This document shows positions 55,728 to 64,000 of a DNA stretch of 64,000 bases, piece after piece (position 1 is the stretch's first letter; each line of letters begins with the position of its first letter). The notes under the pieces were generated by a model that saw only the letters and a list, made by a program, of their open reading frames with translations, was not told where the DNA came from and ran no database searches. The translations under genes were made by a program, and so were the position numbers. The stretch lies in assembly GCF_009724245.1 (NCBI RefSeq), contig NZ_WNNK01000011.1, forward strand, positions 1 through 64,000, in the 5' to 3' direction. The DNA is from Pseudomonas spelaei. GTDB taxonomy: Bacteria > Pseudomonadota > Gammaproteobacteria > Pseudomonadales > Pseudomonadaceae.

Positions 55728-57118
55728 AGTCCTCCAGCCTGTCGATGCGCCTTGGGCTGACGGTCAGCCTGATGGGCGCAGGCCTGGTGTTGTTGTTGGC
55801 AACCCTCGCCTACCTGGCGCTCAGCCATGAGCTGGAAAACCTGGCGCGCAAGGGCCTGGAAAGCAAGATGGAGCAACTGCAGCACAGCCTGACCCAAGAC
55901 CTGAAGTCCAGCGACATCGCCGCCGCCCCTCATTCAGTGCTGGACCTGGTGATGGGGCATGACAATTTTTACCTGACCATCACTGGCACCGACCCCACTG
56001 CCGCCCCGCTACTCAGTGTCGGTGCCCGGTCGCAAGTGCCGTTGCTGACTGACTTTACCGACAGAGAAAGCCTCGGCTACCTGAACTGGACCGACAGCAC
56101 CGGCAATCAGATCCTCAGCGCTTCCAGCCTGATGCGCTTGCGCAACGGCGAGAACGTGCGAGTGCTGTTGTCCCTGGATCGCTCCGATGATCAGGCCCTG
56201 CTTAGTGCCTACCTGCGCTCCACGGTGATTGCCCTGCCCTTGCTGCTGATGTTGATCGGCATCGGCGCTTGGTGGGTAGTGCAACGCGGCCTGGCACCGT
56301 TGCAACAATTCAGTCGCATTGCGGCCAAAGTCACCACCCAGGACCTGACTCATCGCTTGTCCGTGGACAACCTGCCCAGGGAGCTCGGCGAACTGGCCCA
56401 GGGCATCAACTTCATGCTGCATCGCCTGGATGGCGGCGTGCAGCAGCTGTCGCAGTTCTCCGACGACCTGGCCCATGAACTGCGCTCGCCCATCACCAAC
56501 CTGATGGGCAAGGCCCAGGTAACGTTGTCCCGGGAGCGGCCGCCTGCGGAATACAAAGCTGTACTGGAGTCGAGCACCGAAGAGCTGGAGCGTTTGACAC
56601 GGATCGTCAGCGACATGTTGTTTCTCGCCCAGGTCAGTCACCCGGCGGCGCGAGTGGCCTTTGAACAAGTATCCCTGGAGCAGGAGGCACGACGGGTCAT
56701 GGATCTGTTTGCCTTGAGTGCCGAGGACAAGCACCTGACCCTGAGCCTCTCCGGCGAGGGCTCGGTGCATGGAGATCGGTTGATGATCCAGCGGGCGATC
56801 TCCAACCTGCTGTCCAACGCCATCCGCCATAGCCCTCGGGCAGCGAGCATTTCATTGTTGGTAGAAAACCATGCCGACAACGTGTCGCTGTCAGTGGGTA
56901 ATCCCGGTGCAGGGATTGCTGCGCAACACTTGCCGCACTTGTTCGAACGCTTCTACCGCGTCGACAGCAGCCGTACCCGGGCGGAAGGCGGGACAGGCCT
57001 GGGGCTGGCTATTGTGCGCTCGATCATGAACTTGCATCAGGGCCAGACTGAAGTCAGCAGCCTGCAAGGCAGCTATACCCTGTTCCGGTTAGTGTTTCCC
57101 AACCCTGCCCCCCTATAG
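55724..57118 (+). CDS. heavy-metal sensor histidine kinase, CzcS/CopS-like
   Basis: A 464-residue kinase. Membrane helices at ~10-33 and ~166-187 bracket a ~130-residue periplasmic domain that is the likely metal sensor. HAMP follows, then His251 in DLAHELRSPITNL and the ATP domain with NLLSNAIRHSP and GGTGLGLAIVRSI. The GTG start at 55724 overlaps the regulator stop by 4 bases. Metal specificity (Cu, Zn, Cd) cannot be fixed by eye; the MerR-type promoter hints at Cd/Pb/Zn. The stop overlaps the convergent GNAT gene by 6 bases. Confidence 0.92.
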   Translation: MKSSSLSMRLGLTVSLMGAGLVLLLATLAYLALSHELENLARKGLESKMEQLQHSLTQDLKSSDIAAAPHSVLDLVMGHDNFYLTITGTDPTAAPLLSVGARSQVPLLTDFTDRESLGYLNWTDSTGNQILSASSLMRLRNGENVRVLLSLDRSDDQALLSAYLRSTVIALPLLLMLIGIGAWWVVQRGLAPLQQFSRIAAKVTTQDLTHRLSVDNLPRELGELAQGINFMLHRLDGGVQQLSQFSDDLAHELRSPITNLMGKAQVTLSRERPPAEYKAVLESSTEELERLTRIVSDMLFLAQVSHPAARVAFEQVSLEQEARRVMDLFALSAEDKHLTLSLSGEGSVHGDRLMIQRAISNLLSNAIRHSPRAASISLLVENHADNVSLSVGNPGAGIAAQHLPHLFERFYRVDSSRTRAEGGTGLGLAIVRSIMNLHQGQTEVSSLQGSYTLFRLVFPNPAPL

Positions 57119-57604
57119 CGCCTTGCTCCAGAACAACATACGCCCATAGGCGGGATCGAAGATCGAATCGTCGAAACCGAACTTGCGGTATGACGCCTGA
57201 GCCACCTCATTGCCTTCAAGCACTTCCAGGGTGATCTTGCAGCAGCCACGCTGACGGGCGATTTCCTCGACCTTTTGCAGCATTTTCTGACTCAGCCCCA
57301 GGCCGCGGAATTTGTCCATGACCACCACGTCGTGGACATTGACCAGTGGCCGACAGGCGAAGGTCGAGAAGCCTTCGAAACAGTTGATCAGCCCAGCCGG
57401 TTCTCCGTTGACAAACGCCAGCACACTGAACGCATGAGGGCGCTTGGCCAACTCGTCAGGCAGTTGCAGCAGACGGTCGGCGGGCAGCTCGTGACCACCA
57501 CCCATTGCATCTTGTGCGTAATGATTGAGCAACAGGCCAAGGGCCTCGGCGTGTACAGGATTGCTGTAGCTGGCTTGCAGCACCAGTATGTCTGCGGCGT
57601 CCAT
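57113..57604 (-). CDS. GNAT acetyltransferase
   Basis: A 163-residue acetyltransferase with a conserved acetyl-CoA loop MDKFRGLGLSQKMLQKVEE near residue 96 and the family end EGNEVAQASYRKFGF. The acceptor is unknown. It is convergent with the sensor kinase and has a 150-base gap before the ZapE-like gene with no further gene seen. Confidence 0.87.
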   Translation of the reverse strand: MDAADILVLQASYSNPVHAEALGLLLNHYAQDAMGGGHELPADRLLQLPDELAKRPHAFSVLAFVNGEPAGLINCFEGFSTFACRPLVNVHDVVVMDKFRGLGLSQKMLQKVEEIARQRGCCKITLEVLEGNEVAQASYRKFGFDDSIFDPAYGRMLFWSKAL

Positions 57605-57754
57605 TTCCTTCCTCGATAACGACTGAACGGGGACTACGTTCCCCTCAAAGGGGTCGATTGTAAGCGGGGAGCGCGCGTTAGATGAAGGAGATTAACTACA
57701 TCCATCTGCGTGAAAGCACGAATTTGCCCCATAGGGAGGTCCGTGTTCTGCCCG

Positions 57755-58882
57755 CTACTGCGTATTTTCGGACACAGGAGCGGCAAAACGCTGCAACTGC
57801 ATTTCCTGCAAACGGCTCAAGGTCCGGCGAAACGGGAACTCCAGATAGCCCTCGGTATAGAGGCTTTCCAGCGCCACCTTGGCCTCGATATACAGCGGCA
57901 CCTTGCGGTCGTAGCACTCGTCCACCAGGGCGATGAAACGCCGGACACTGTCGTCATGCACCGACAACTCGGGCAGCTCCCGATCACCGGCATCCACACG
58001 CTGCGCGGCGTCCTCGGTGCCACGGGCGATCCGCCCCGGGCGCTTTTGTGCACTAAGGTTGGGAACATCTCCCAGCAATATCACCTTGAAGCGATCGCAC
58101 AGCAGCATGAAGTCCATGGCAGCCAAGGGTTGTTCACACAGATCACAGTAGCGGCACCACAGCACCGTATCGCTGGACTGCACCGCAACGACGGAGCGAT
58201 AACCAACGGCGACCGGGGCACTGCTGACCGCCTGCCCATTGCTCAGTTGCCTGAACACCTCGGCCAGCGCCTCGGGCTGATCGACCCAGTAACGCTGCAC
58301 GCCGACGCCAGGGTGCAGGCGATGATCCTCTCCCCCGTCCACAGCCACCACTTGCATATGCCGCTTGATTGCCTCGATACCCGGCAGGAACCGGTCACGG
58401 TTGAAACCATCGGCATACAACTGGTCCGGCGGCTGATTGGACGTGCAAACCATCACCACCCCTTCCTCGAACATCACCTGAAACAGCCGGCCAAGGATGA
58501 TGGCGTCGCCGATGTCGTTGACGAACAATTCGTCAAAACACAACACCCGCACTTCCTGGCTCAGCTCTCGGGCCAGGGCCTGCAATGGGTCGTGGGTACC
58601 CGTCAACTGGAACGAGCGCTGATGCACCCAACCCATGAAGTGGTGAAAATGTTGGCGCCGTGCCGGCACTCGCAGGGTTTCGTAGAACTGATCCATCAAC
58701 CAGGTCTTGCCACGACCAACCGGCCCCCACAGGTACACCCCGGTGATCGGCGTGCGGCCCTGGTGCAAGGCTTCGTGACACTGTTGAAGGGCTTGCACCG
58801 CCCGCCATTGGGCGTCATCGGCGATGAAGCCGTCCTGGGCGATGGCATGCTGGTAGGCGGCAAGTGGCGAGTCGAAAGTCAT
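57755..58882 (-). CDS. ZapE/AFG1-like P-loop ATPase
   Basis: A 375-residue ATPase. The Walker A loop is GPVGRGKTWLMD near residue 52, Walker B is VLCFDELFVND near 115, and the AFG1 family phrases HFHHFMGWVH and TSNQPPDQLYADGF are present. ZapE members bind FtsZ rings or assist protein quality control. Most pseudomonads carry a standard zapE elsewhere, so this may be a divergent paralogue; a cysteine-rich CRYCDLCEQ site is notable. The ATG at 58882 was chosen because the longer frame runs into the upstream repeat. Confidence 0.87.
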   Translation of the reverse strand: MTFDSPLAAYQHAIAQDGFIADDAQWRAVQALQQCHEALHQGRTPITGVYLWGPVGRGKTWLMDQFYETLRVPARRQHFHHFMGWVHQRSFQLTGTHDPLQALARELSQEVRVLCFDELFVNDIGDAIILGRLFQVMFEEGVVMVCTSNQPPDQLYADGFNRDRFLPGIEAIKRHMQVVAVDGGEDHRLHPGVGVQRYWVDQPEALAEVFRQLSNGQAVSSAPVAVGYRSVVAVQSSDTVLWCRYCDLCEQPLAAMDFMLLCDRFKVILLGDVPNLSAQKRPGRIARGTEDAAQRVDAGDRELPELSVHDDSVRRFIALVDECYDRKVPLYIEAKVALESLYTEGYLEFPFRRTLSRLQEMQLQRFAAPVSENTQ

Positions 58883-58912
58883 GCGAGGCAGTATGCCATG
58901 ACCTAGCGCTCC

Positions 58913-59016
58913 TGTAGCCGCTGTCGAGGTACGAGGCTGCGATGGGCAGCGTAGCGGCCCCAGGACGGCGGTTCTGCGGACACGCATCGCAGCCTCGTAC
59001 CTCGACAGCGGCTACA
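58913..59016. repeat. 32-base-arm inverted repeat (REP, TGTAGCCGCTGTCGAGG type)
   Basis: Perfect 32-base arms (58913-58944 and 58985-59016) surround a 40-base spacer. This is the same family as the element forming the end of sfnG. It fills the gap between the ATPase gene and the NTF2-like gene. Confidence 0.93.
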
Positions 59017-59020
59017 CCGG

Positions 59021-59362
59021 TTACAGGGAAATATCCAGCCGCGAAATCTTCCCGGCCTCATTCAGCCGAAAGGTGTAGCGCAACTCCAGGGGGCTGCCCG
59101 GAAAGCTGCCGGTTATCAGGTTGCTGACCAGTACCTTGCCGGTACGGTGCTGGACGTTCAGTACCTCGACCTTCGGCTGGTAACGACGCCCCGTGTCTTC
59201 CATCCAGCGGGCAATGGCTACCGTACCAGCCTGGTGCTCACCTTCATCGAACACATTGGCATCTTCGGCGAAACAGTGAGTCACAGCCGAGGTGTCTCTG
59301 GCATTGGCCGCCGCGATGTAAGCCACAATCGCCGGGGCCAGTTCAGGGGTGGGTTGGGACAT
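59021..59362 (-). CDS. NTF2/SnoaL-like protein
   Basis: A 113-residue small protein of the NTF2-like (SnoaL) fold: AAIVAYIAAANARDTSAV-type helix, then CFAEDANVFDEGEH, then strands ending LRYTFRLNEAGKISRLDISL. Such folds bind small hydrophobic molecules or act as polyketide cyclases. No catalytic residues can be assigned. The divergent neighbour is the WYL regulator gene region, but all three lie on the minus strand; its stop lies 4 bases from the REP element. Confidence 0.85.
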   Translation of the reverse strand: MSQPTPELAPAIVAYIAAANARDTSAVTHCFAEDANVFDEGEHQAGTVAIARWMEDTGRRYQPKVEVLNVQHRTGKVLVSNLITGSFPGSPLELRYTFRLNEAGKISRLDISL

Positions 59363-59414
59363 GCTGACAACTCCTTGTTGGTGATTTCCAGAGTCATCCT
59401 AAGGCAGTGTTGTG

Positions 59415-60137
59415 TCAGTTCTTGTCAGGAGTGAAAGGCCCGGATTCGTTCTGCTCCATCAACTTGCGCCAGGCCCGCAGCCAGTCACTGCGCCGCCCCG
59501 GATAACGCTCGCCCTGGGCAGTCGCGGCGGCAATCCGGTCGGTACGGAAGGTACGATAGGCCTCGCGCAATTCGCACCAGGCCACGATCACCCGCGCCTC
59601 ATTGAGAAAACCAAGGGCCAGGGGCCAGATCAGGCGTTGGCTGGGGGTCTGGCTGGCGTCGGCATAATCGATATGCAACTTGGCCTGGCTGCGAATGGCA
59701 TCACGGAACACATTCAGTGGCACTCGGTTTTCCGGGTAGCCATACCCTCGCGGGCCCGGTAACAGCGTGGGGTTACGTAAGGCTTCCTGGGCGGCGGGGT
59801 CCAATACTGCGGCGATTTTCGCCAACGCATTGGCAGCGGCGTGACTCAACACGTCATCGCCCCGCTGATCGACATAGCGCAAACCCAGGACGATGGCTTC
59901 GGTCTCGTCGGCATTGAGCATCAACGGTGGCAGGAACAGCCCGCTACGCAGCACATAGCCGACCCCCGCCTCACCGAAGATCGGTGCGCCGAGTGCGGTT
60001 AATTCAGCGATATCCCGGTAAAGCGTACGCTCGGAAACCTCCAGCTCAGCCGCCAGGATGGCTGCAGTCACCGGACGTTTCTTGCCCCGCAAGACTTGTA
60101 ACAAGGTCAGTAGACGACTGGTACGCGACACGGTCAT
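59415..60137 (-). CDS. YafY-type HTH/WYL regulator
   Basis: A 240-residue regulator: a DeoR-like helix-turn-helix at ~1-60 (LEVSERTLYRDIAELTALGA) followed by a WYL domain (~130-225, REAYRTFRTDRI and related). WYL domains bind small ligands or nucleic acids. Translation from the ATG at 60137 is preferred to the GTG one codon earlier. It lies 52 bases upstream of the NTF2-like gene on the same strand and could regulate it. Confidence 0.87.
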   Translation of the reverse strand: MTVSRTSRLLTLLQVLRGKKRPVTAAILAAELEVSERTLYRDIAELTALGAPIFGEAGVGYVLRSGLFLPPLMLNADETEAIVLGLRYVDQRGDDVLSHAAANALAKIAAVLDPAAQEALRNPTLLPGPRGYGYPENRVPLNVFRDAIRSQAKLHIDYADASQTPSQRLIWPLALGFLNEARVIVAWCELREAYRTFRTDRIAAATAQGERYPGRRSDWLRAWRKLMEQNESGPFTPDKN

Positions 60138-60228
60138 CACGCTCGAGAAGAAAAGTGAGCGCAGCTTAGCAGAGGGCCCTGTCAGAAAGTGTCAGGAGCA
60201 AGGTCGCCCCGCGCTACAGCAGGCGGTT

Positions 60229-61206
60229 TCACTCAAACCATTCGCGACGCTCATCAAAGGTGCGCACGATCAAGTCGACAATCACCTGCACTGCTTCCGA
60301 TACTTCGAGCTGGGCATTCAGTGCCACCCAGACTTGCCGTTGCATGGGTGCATCGAACAGACCGGGCAACGGCGTCAGGGTCCGATCAAACCGACTCATA
60401 TAGGCGGGTAACAAACCAATGCAGGCACTGCTCCGGATCATCTCCAGCATCAGCTCGTAGGTATGCGCATGCACCACCCCGGCCTCGCGCCGGTCGATCT
60501 GCGCATTCCAGGGCGCAAACACCTTGACCTGCCGCTCAGGCTGCCACTGCACCAACAGATAGTCAGCCAGCCCCTCCAAGTGTTCCGGACGAGCAATGGT
60601 TCGGGAATAGCGCTTGGCCATATGCGGCAGGTAATCAAGGCTGGCCAAATGTTGAGGTTCGCGAATCGCAAAGCCCGGGCTGGTGGATACCACGCCGGAG
60701 TCCGACAGCCATAACACCACGTCGGCATTGGCCGCTTGCAACGACTGTTGGTTGTTGTCCACGGCGATCACTTCAAGCCGTACGCTGGCATCGCGCCGCA
60801 ACAAAGCAATGAGGTCACGGCTCAAAATGTCATGCAGGATCGGTGCGGCAATCGCGAGGCGCACCAACGGCTGGCTGACCACCTGCGTGGTGCGTTGTGG
60901 CACCAGAGCCATCAACTGCGCCTGTAATTGCAGGCCTTCACGACTGAGGGCCAGCGTACTGCCCTGATAGGAGAACAGCGTCCGTCCCACCGTTTCTTCC
61001 AGTTGCGCCAGTTGCCGACGTAAAAGGGGCGCGCGGATATTCAGGTGGCGTGCCGCCTGCTTGAAGCAGCCGCAACGCGCACTGACCAGAAAATATTCGG
61101 CCACTCGGGGCTCAACCGTGGCTGCCAGGCTCGTCCATGAACGAGGATGACTCGCAAGCGGAATACGAGCCGGCCCCTCGACGCTCGGGATTTGAAACAT
61201 TGCCAT
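60229..61206 (-). CDS. LysR-family transcriptional regulator
   Basis: A 325-residue regulator with a ~30-residue N-terminal extension before the helix-turn-helix (VAEYFLVSARCGCFKQAARHL). The effector domain is ordinary. The ATG at 61206 has AGGAAG 6 bases upstream. The target is unknown; it stands alone between unrelated genes. The extended N-terminus and the cysteine-rich HTH entry are a little unusual for the family. Confidence 0.87.
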   Translation of the reverse strand: MAMFQIPSVEGPARIPLASHPRSWTSLAATVEPRVAEYFLVSARCGCFKQAARHLNIRAPLLRRQLAQLEETVGRTLFSYQGSTLALSREGLQLQAQLMALVPQRTTQVVSQPLVRLAIAAPILHDILSRDLIALLRRDASVRLEVIAVDNNQQSLQAANADVVLWLSDSGVVSTSPGFAIREPQHLASLDYLPHMAKRYSRTIARPEHLEGLADYLLVQWQPERQVKVFAPWNAQIDRREAGVVHAHTYELMLEMIRSSACIGLLPAYMSRFDRTLTPLPGLFDAPMQRQVWVALNAQLEVSEAVQVIVDLIVRTFDERREWFE

Positions 61207-61272
61207 CAATGACTTCCTGTCGTTGGCCTGGGATAGAGCGAGGGCGATTACACCCTCACTCCAGTCGGTCTA

Positions 61273-61761
61273 TCAAGCGTGCGTCGACTCCGTGTCCGGC
61301 GCCACGGCCTCACCCGCCCCGGCCTGCTCCTGCAACTGCGCGGCCCTCTGACTGTAATCGCGCAGGTAGACAATGAACTCCTGCAGCAACCGATCCCACA
61401 ACTCCAGGCTACCGCGCAAATGGTCAAGGGTAATACCCGCTGCCAGCACATCCATCTCCATCACAAGGAACTCGCCCTGGACCGACAGACGAGCGAAACG
61501 TCGCGAGGCATTCCAGAACTCCGCTAACCCGGCCGGCAACTCGCCCTGAATACGCAACGCACAGCTGAAGGTGAAATCAACGTAATGGCCGGCTTCCGTG
61601 CCAGGGTTGCCAAAGCGCAACGCATAACCAATACCCTGGCTGGCGCTGAGCAGTTGTACGACAGAATTCTGTTCGGAACGGTTGACCCGTAGACCAGCCC
61701 CTTGCAGGACTTCGGTCAGGCTGTCGGCGGAAACACTGGTGATCAATGCTGGGGAGGTCAT
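61273..61761 (-). CDS. YbjN-domain protein
   Basis: A 162-residue protein with a YbjN-like, chaperone-type alpha/beta domain (AGLRVNRSEQNSVVQLLSAS, VDFTFSCALRI, then FWNASRRFARLSVQGEFLVM). YbjN proteins resemble type III secretion chaperones in fold; function is not settled. The ATG at 61761 was chosen over 61800 and 61782 for its AAGGA and because conservation begins there. The last 15 residues are low-complexity Ala/Glu/Gln. Confidence 0.82.
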   Translation of the reverse strand: MTSPALITSVSADSLTEVLQGAGLRVNRSEQNSVVQLLSASQGIGYALRFGNPGTEAGHYVDFTFSCALRIQGELPAGLAEFWNASRRFARLSVQGEFLVMEMDVLAAGITLDHLRGSLELWDRLLQEFIVYLRDYSQRAAQLQEQAGAGEAVAPDTESTHA

Positions 61762-61891
61762 CGTGAATGCTTTCCTTGTCATGGGCTGAACGATGGCCAC
61801 CTTGAGGTTATCCCAAGGCGGACCTTCATAGGCTAGCCGGAATTTTCCAGTCTGCTCGACCGAGCTGAAAAATTGACAAGGTATAAGGAGA

Positions 61892-61921
61892 AACGGCCCG
61901 TTTCGTAAAAAACGGGCCGTT
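61892..61921 (-). terminator. hairpin at the 3' end of pepN
   Basis: A perfect 12-base stem (61892-61903 with 61910-61921) with a 6-base loop begins 11 bases after the pepN stop on the minus strand. A short T run follows on that strand. Confidence 0.8.
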
Positions 61922-61932
61922 CGACGGGGACG

Positions 61933-64000
61933 TTAAGCGAGACTTTTGCTGACCACTTCAAACACATCGCTGGACAGCTCGCCGGAGGTGCGAATCCGCT
62001 CCAGTTCGGCCTTCATCAGTGCCTGACGGGCACTGTCGTATTTACGCCAGCGGGTCAGCGGCGCCAACTGCCGCGAGGCAATCTGCGGATTGAAGGCATT
62101 CAACTCGATCACCAGGTCCGCCAGGAAGCGATAGCCTGAACCATCTGCCGCGTGGAAGTTGATCAGGTTCTGTCCGGCAAATGCGCCCACCAGAGCCCGA
62201 ACCTTGTTCGGGTTCTTGATATTGAACGCCGGGTGCTGCATCAGCGCCTTGACCCGCTCCAGTGCGCCCGGCAAACCGCTGCCGGCCTGAACGCTGAACC
62301 ACTGATCCATGACCAGCGGGTTGTCCTTGAAGTTCTCGGCAAACACCGCCAGGGCGTTGGCCTTTTCAGCGTCGAACGGCGAGTTGACCAACACCGCCAG
62401 CGCCGTCAGGCGTTCGGTCATGTTGTCGCAAGCATCGAACTGTTCCAGGGTGGCTGCCAGTACTTCGGGCTTACCGCTGAGCATCAGGTACGACAAGGCG
62501 ATGTTCTGCAACGCGCGTCGGGCGAAATGCTCGGCAGCCGCCACGTAAGGCGTTTTCCTGGACAGCTCGCGATTGGCCTGGTAACGCAGCCACAAACCCT
62601 CGAACAGGCTGTCGGCCAACTGCTTGCGGGCAAACTCACGGGCCGAGTGGATGGCGTCGACGTCAGCCACTTCGCTGATTTCAGCCAGGTAGGCTTCGCT
62701 CGGCAGTGACAGCATCTCGGCGACCATCGCCTGGTCCAGGCTTTCGTCGCTCAACACGCTACGCAGTGCACTGATCAGGCGTTGATCCAGCACCAGCGCC
62801 TTGCCCTGTTGATGTTGACCGATCAGCTCCTGCAACACCTGCACCGACAATTGCTGGCCGGCGTCCCAGCGATTGAAACCGTCGCTGTCGTGCTGCATGA
62901 GGAACATCAACTGATCGCGGCTGTAGGGGAAGCTCAGCTTCACCGGCGCCGAGAAGCCACGCAGCAGCGAAGGCAATGGCTGTTCGGCGATATCAACGAA
63001 GGTGAAAGTCTGTTCGGCTTCGGTCACCGAAATCACCCGAGACATAGCGCCCGCCTTTGCTTCACCCGCCAGGCGCAGGGCAATACCGGCGCCCTTGCGG
63101 TCCAACAGGCCCAGCTCCACCGGAATCACGAACGGCAGTTTTTCGACCTTGTCCGGGGTTTCCGGGCAGCTTTGACGGAAGGTCAGGCTGTAGGTTTTTG
63201 CCGCAGCATCGTAGGACTCGCTGACCGCCAACCGTGGCGTACCGGCCTGGCTGTACCAGCGCTTGAACTGGGTCAGGTCGGCGCCATTCGCGTCTTCCAT
63301 GGCCTTGATGAAGTCATCACAGGTCACGGCCTGGCCGTCATGGCGTTCGAAGTACAGGTCACTGCCTTTACGGAAGCCTTCAGCGCCGAGCAAGGTATGG
63401 ATCATGCCGACCACTTCCGAGCCCTTTTCGTACACCGTCAGGGTGTAGAAGTTGGAGATCTCGATAAAACTGTCCGGGCGCACGGCGTGGGCCATGGGGC
63501 CGGCGTCTTCGGCGAACTGGTGGGTGCGCAGGTAGGCCACATCCTGGATGCGCTTGACCGTGGCCGAGTTCATGTCGGCAGAGAAGCCCGAATCACGGAA
63601 TACGGTGAAGCCTTCCTTGAGCGACAGCTGGAACCAGTCGCGGCAGGTCACGCGGTTGCCCGACCAGTTGTGGAAGTATTCGTGGGCAACGATCGCCTCG
63701 ACGCGCTGGTGTGCGGCATCGGTGGCGGTTTCGGCACGAGCCAGCACGGCGCTCGAGTTGAAGATATTGAGGCCCTTGTTCTCCATTGCGCCCATGTTGA
63801 AGTCATTGACCGCGACGATCATGAAGATGTCCAGGTCGTACTCGCGGCCATAGACCTCTTCGTCCCAACGCATGGACTTCTTCAGGCTGGTCATGGCGTG
63901 CTGGCACTTGTCGATGTTTTCCGGCTCGACGTAAATGCGCAGCGCCACAGTGCGCTCGGTCATGGTGGTGAAGGTGTCTTCGACGCACCACAGGTCACCC
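61933..64000 (-). CDS. pepN: aminopeptidase N (M1 family), 5' end outside window
   Basis: The C-terminal 689 codons of a monozinc aminopeptidase that removes N-terminal residues from peptides. The frame is open to the window edge (reading GDLWCVEDTFTT before the first internal Met). The exopeptidase motif GAMENKG and the zinc site HEYFHNWSGNR, with the second glutamate in LSLKEGFTVFRD, are intact, as are the C-terminal helical repeats. The bacterial PepN family is about 885 residues, so roughly 195 residues lie outside. A hairpin follows the stop. Confidence 0.95.
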   Translation of the reverse strand, partial: GDLWCVEDTFTTMTERTVALRIYVEPENIDKCQHAMTSLKKSMRWDEEVYGREYDLDIFMIVAVNDFNMGAMENKGLNIFNSSAVLARAETATDAAHQRVEAIVAHEYFHNWSGNRVTCRDWFQLSLKEGFTVFRDSGFSADMNSATVKRIQDVAYLRTHQFAEDAGPMAHAVRPDSFIEISNFYTLTVYEKGSEVVGMIHTLLGAEGFRKGSDLYFERHDGQAVTCDDFIKAMEDANGADLTQFKRWYSQAGTPRLAVSESYDAAAKTYSLTFRQSCPETPDKVEKLPFVIPVELGLLDRKGAGIALRLAGEAKAGAMSRVISVTEAEQTFTFVDIAEQPLPSLLRGFSAPVKLSFPYSRDQLMFLMQHDSDGFNRWDAGQQLSVQVLQELIGQHQQGKALVLDQRLISALRSVLSDESLDQAMVAEMLSLPSEAYLAEISEVADVDAIHSAREFARKQLADSLFEGLWLRYQANRELSRKTPYVAAAEHFARRALQNIALSYLMLSGKPEVLAATLEQFDACDNMTERLTALAVLVNSPFDAEKANALAVFAENFKDNPLVMDQWFSVQAGSGLPGALERVKALMQHPAFNIKNPNKVRALVGAFAGQNLINFHAADGSGYRFLADLVIELNAFNPQIASRQLAPLTRWRKYDSARQALMKAELERIRTSGELSSDVFEVVSKSLA

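Noticed and set aside
58883..58987. Longer N-terminus for the ZapE-like ATPase
   Set aside because: The extension is entirely REP sequence and has no conservation; start at 58882 is used instead.

Overview
The window reads as chromosomal DNA of a fluorescent Pseudomonas (P. fluorescens group). The evidence is GC-rich codon use, a complete 2-ketogluconate locus (ptxS-kguEKTD), sfnG, dpkA, nhaB, a gnd-zwf pair, a DUF6543-type giant toxin and many Pseudomonas-style REP inverted repeats. No tRNA, rRNA, insertion sequence, prophage or CRISPR array was seen. About 50 protein genes are supported. Two are cut by the window edges: a CorA-like transporter on the left and pepN on the right.

Layout. 1-3.6 kb: a CorA-family transporter and a long RimK-like ATP-grasp ligase on the minus strand, divergent from a GNAT acetyltransferase fused to a C39-like peptidase. 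This looks like a peptide-ligation or modification module. 3.6-7.2 kb: a sulfur-scavenging module, with sfnG divergent from an acyl-CoA-dehydrogenase-like monooxygenase. Each is preceded by a near-consensus sigma-54 promoter, and a TSUP exporter follows. 7.2-16.3 kb: nudC and a dienoyl-CoA isomerase, an RstBA/ParSR-like two-component system divergent from a two-gene RND efflux operon, then a DUF1345 membrane protein. 16.3-23 kb: an autotransporter and two large paralogous proteins of unknown function. 23-28.4 kb: ptxS and kguEKTD with two PtxS operators. 28.6-37.1 kb: a small protein, a chemoreceptor, a xanthine/uracil-type permease, a LEA-like lipoprotein, a GNAT, a nitrilase with a divergent LysR regulator, small stress-type proteins and dpkA.

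37.3-43.5 kb: a 1697-residue toxin-like protein ending in an HExxH metalloprotease-like domain, followed by a FecR-like anti-sigma gene with no sigma factor beside it. 43.9-49.5 kb: a small conserved protein, nhaB, then a HAD phosphatase, zwf and gnd as an overlapping minus-strand operon. 49.7-57.1 kb: a 58-residue coiled-coil protein, a CptA-like phosphoethanolamine transferase, a Fur-controlled siderophore receptor, a PtrA-like periplasmic protein and a heavy-metal two-component system behind a MerR-type promoter. 57.1-64 kb: a GNAT, a ZapE/AFG1-like ATPase, an NTF2-like protein, a WYL regulator, a LysR regulator, a YbjN-like protein and pepN.

The main metabolic theme is peripheral glucose and gluconate use feeding 6-phosphogluconate (kgu genes, zwf, gnd), alongside sulfone sulfur scavenging and D-amino-acid-type catabolism (dpkA). 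Metal and envelope responses form a second theme. The strongest candidates for under-described biology are the ligase/GNAT-peptidase module, the giant toxin with its orphan FecR, the paired Ig-like unknown proteins, and REP elements that have become the C-terminal codons of sfnG and ptxS.
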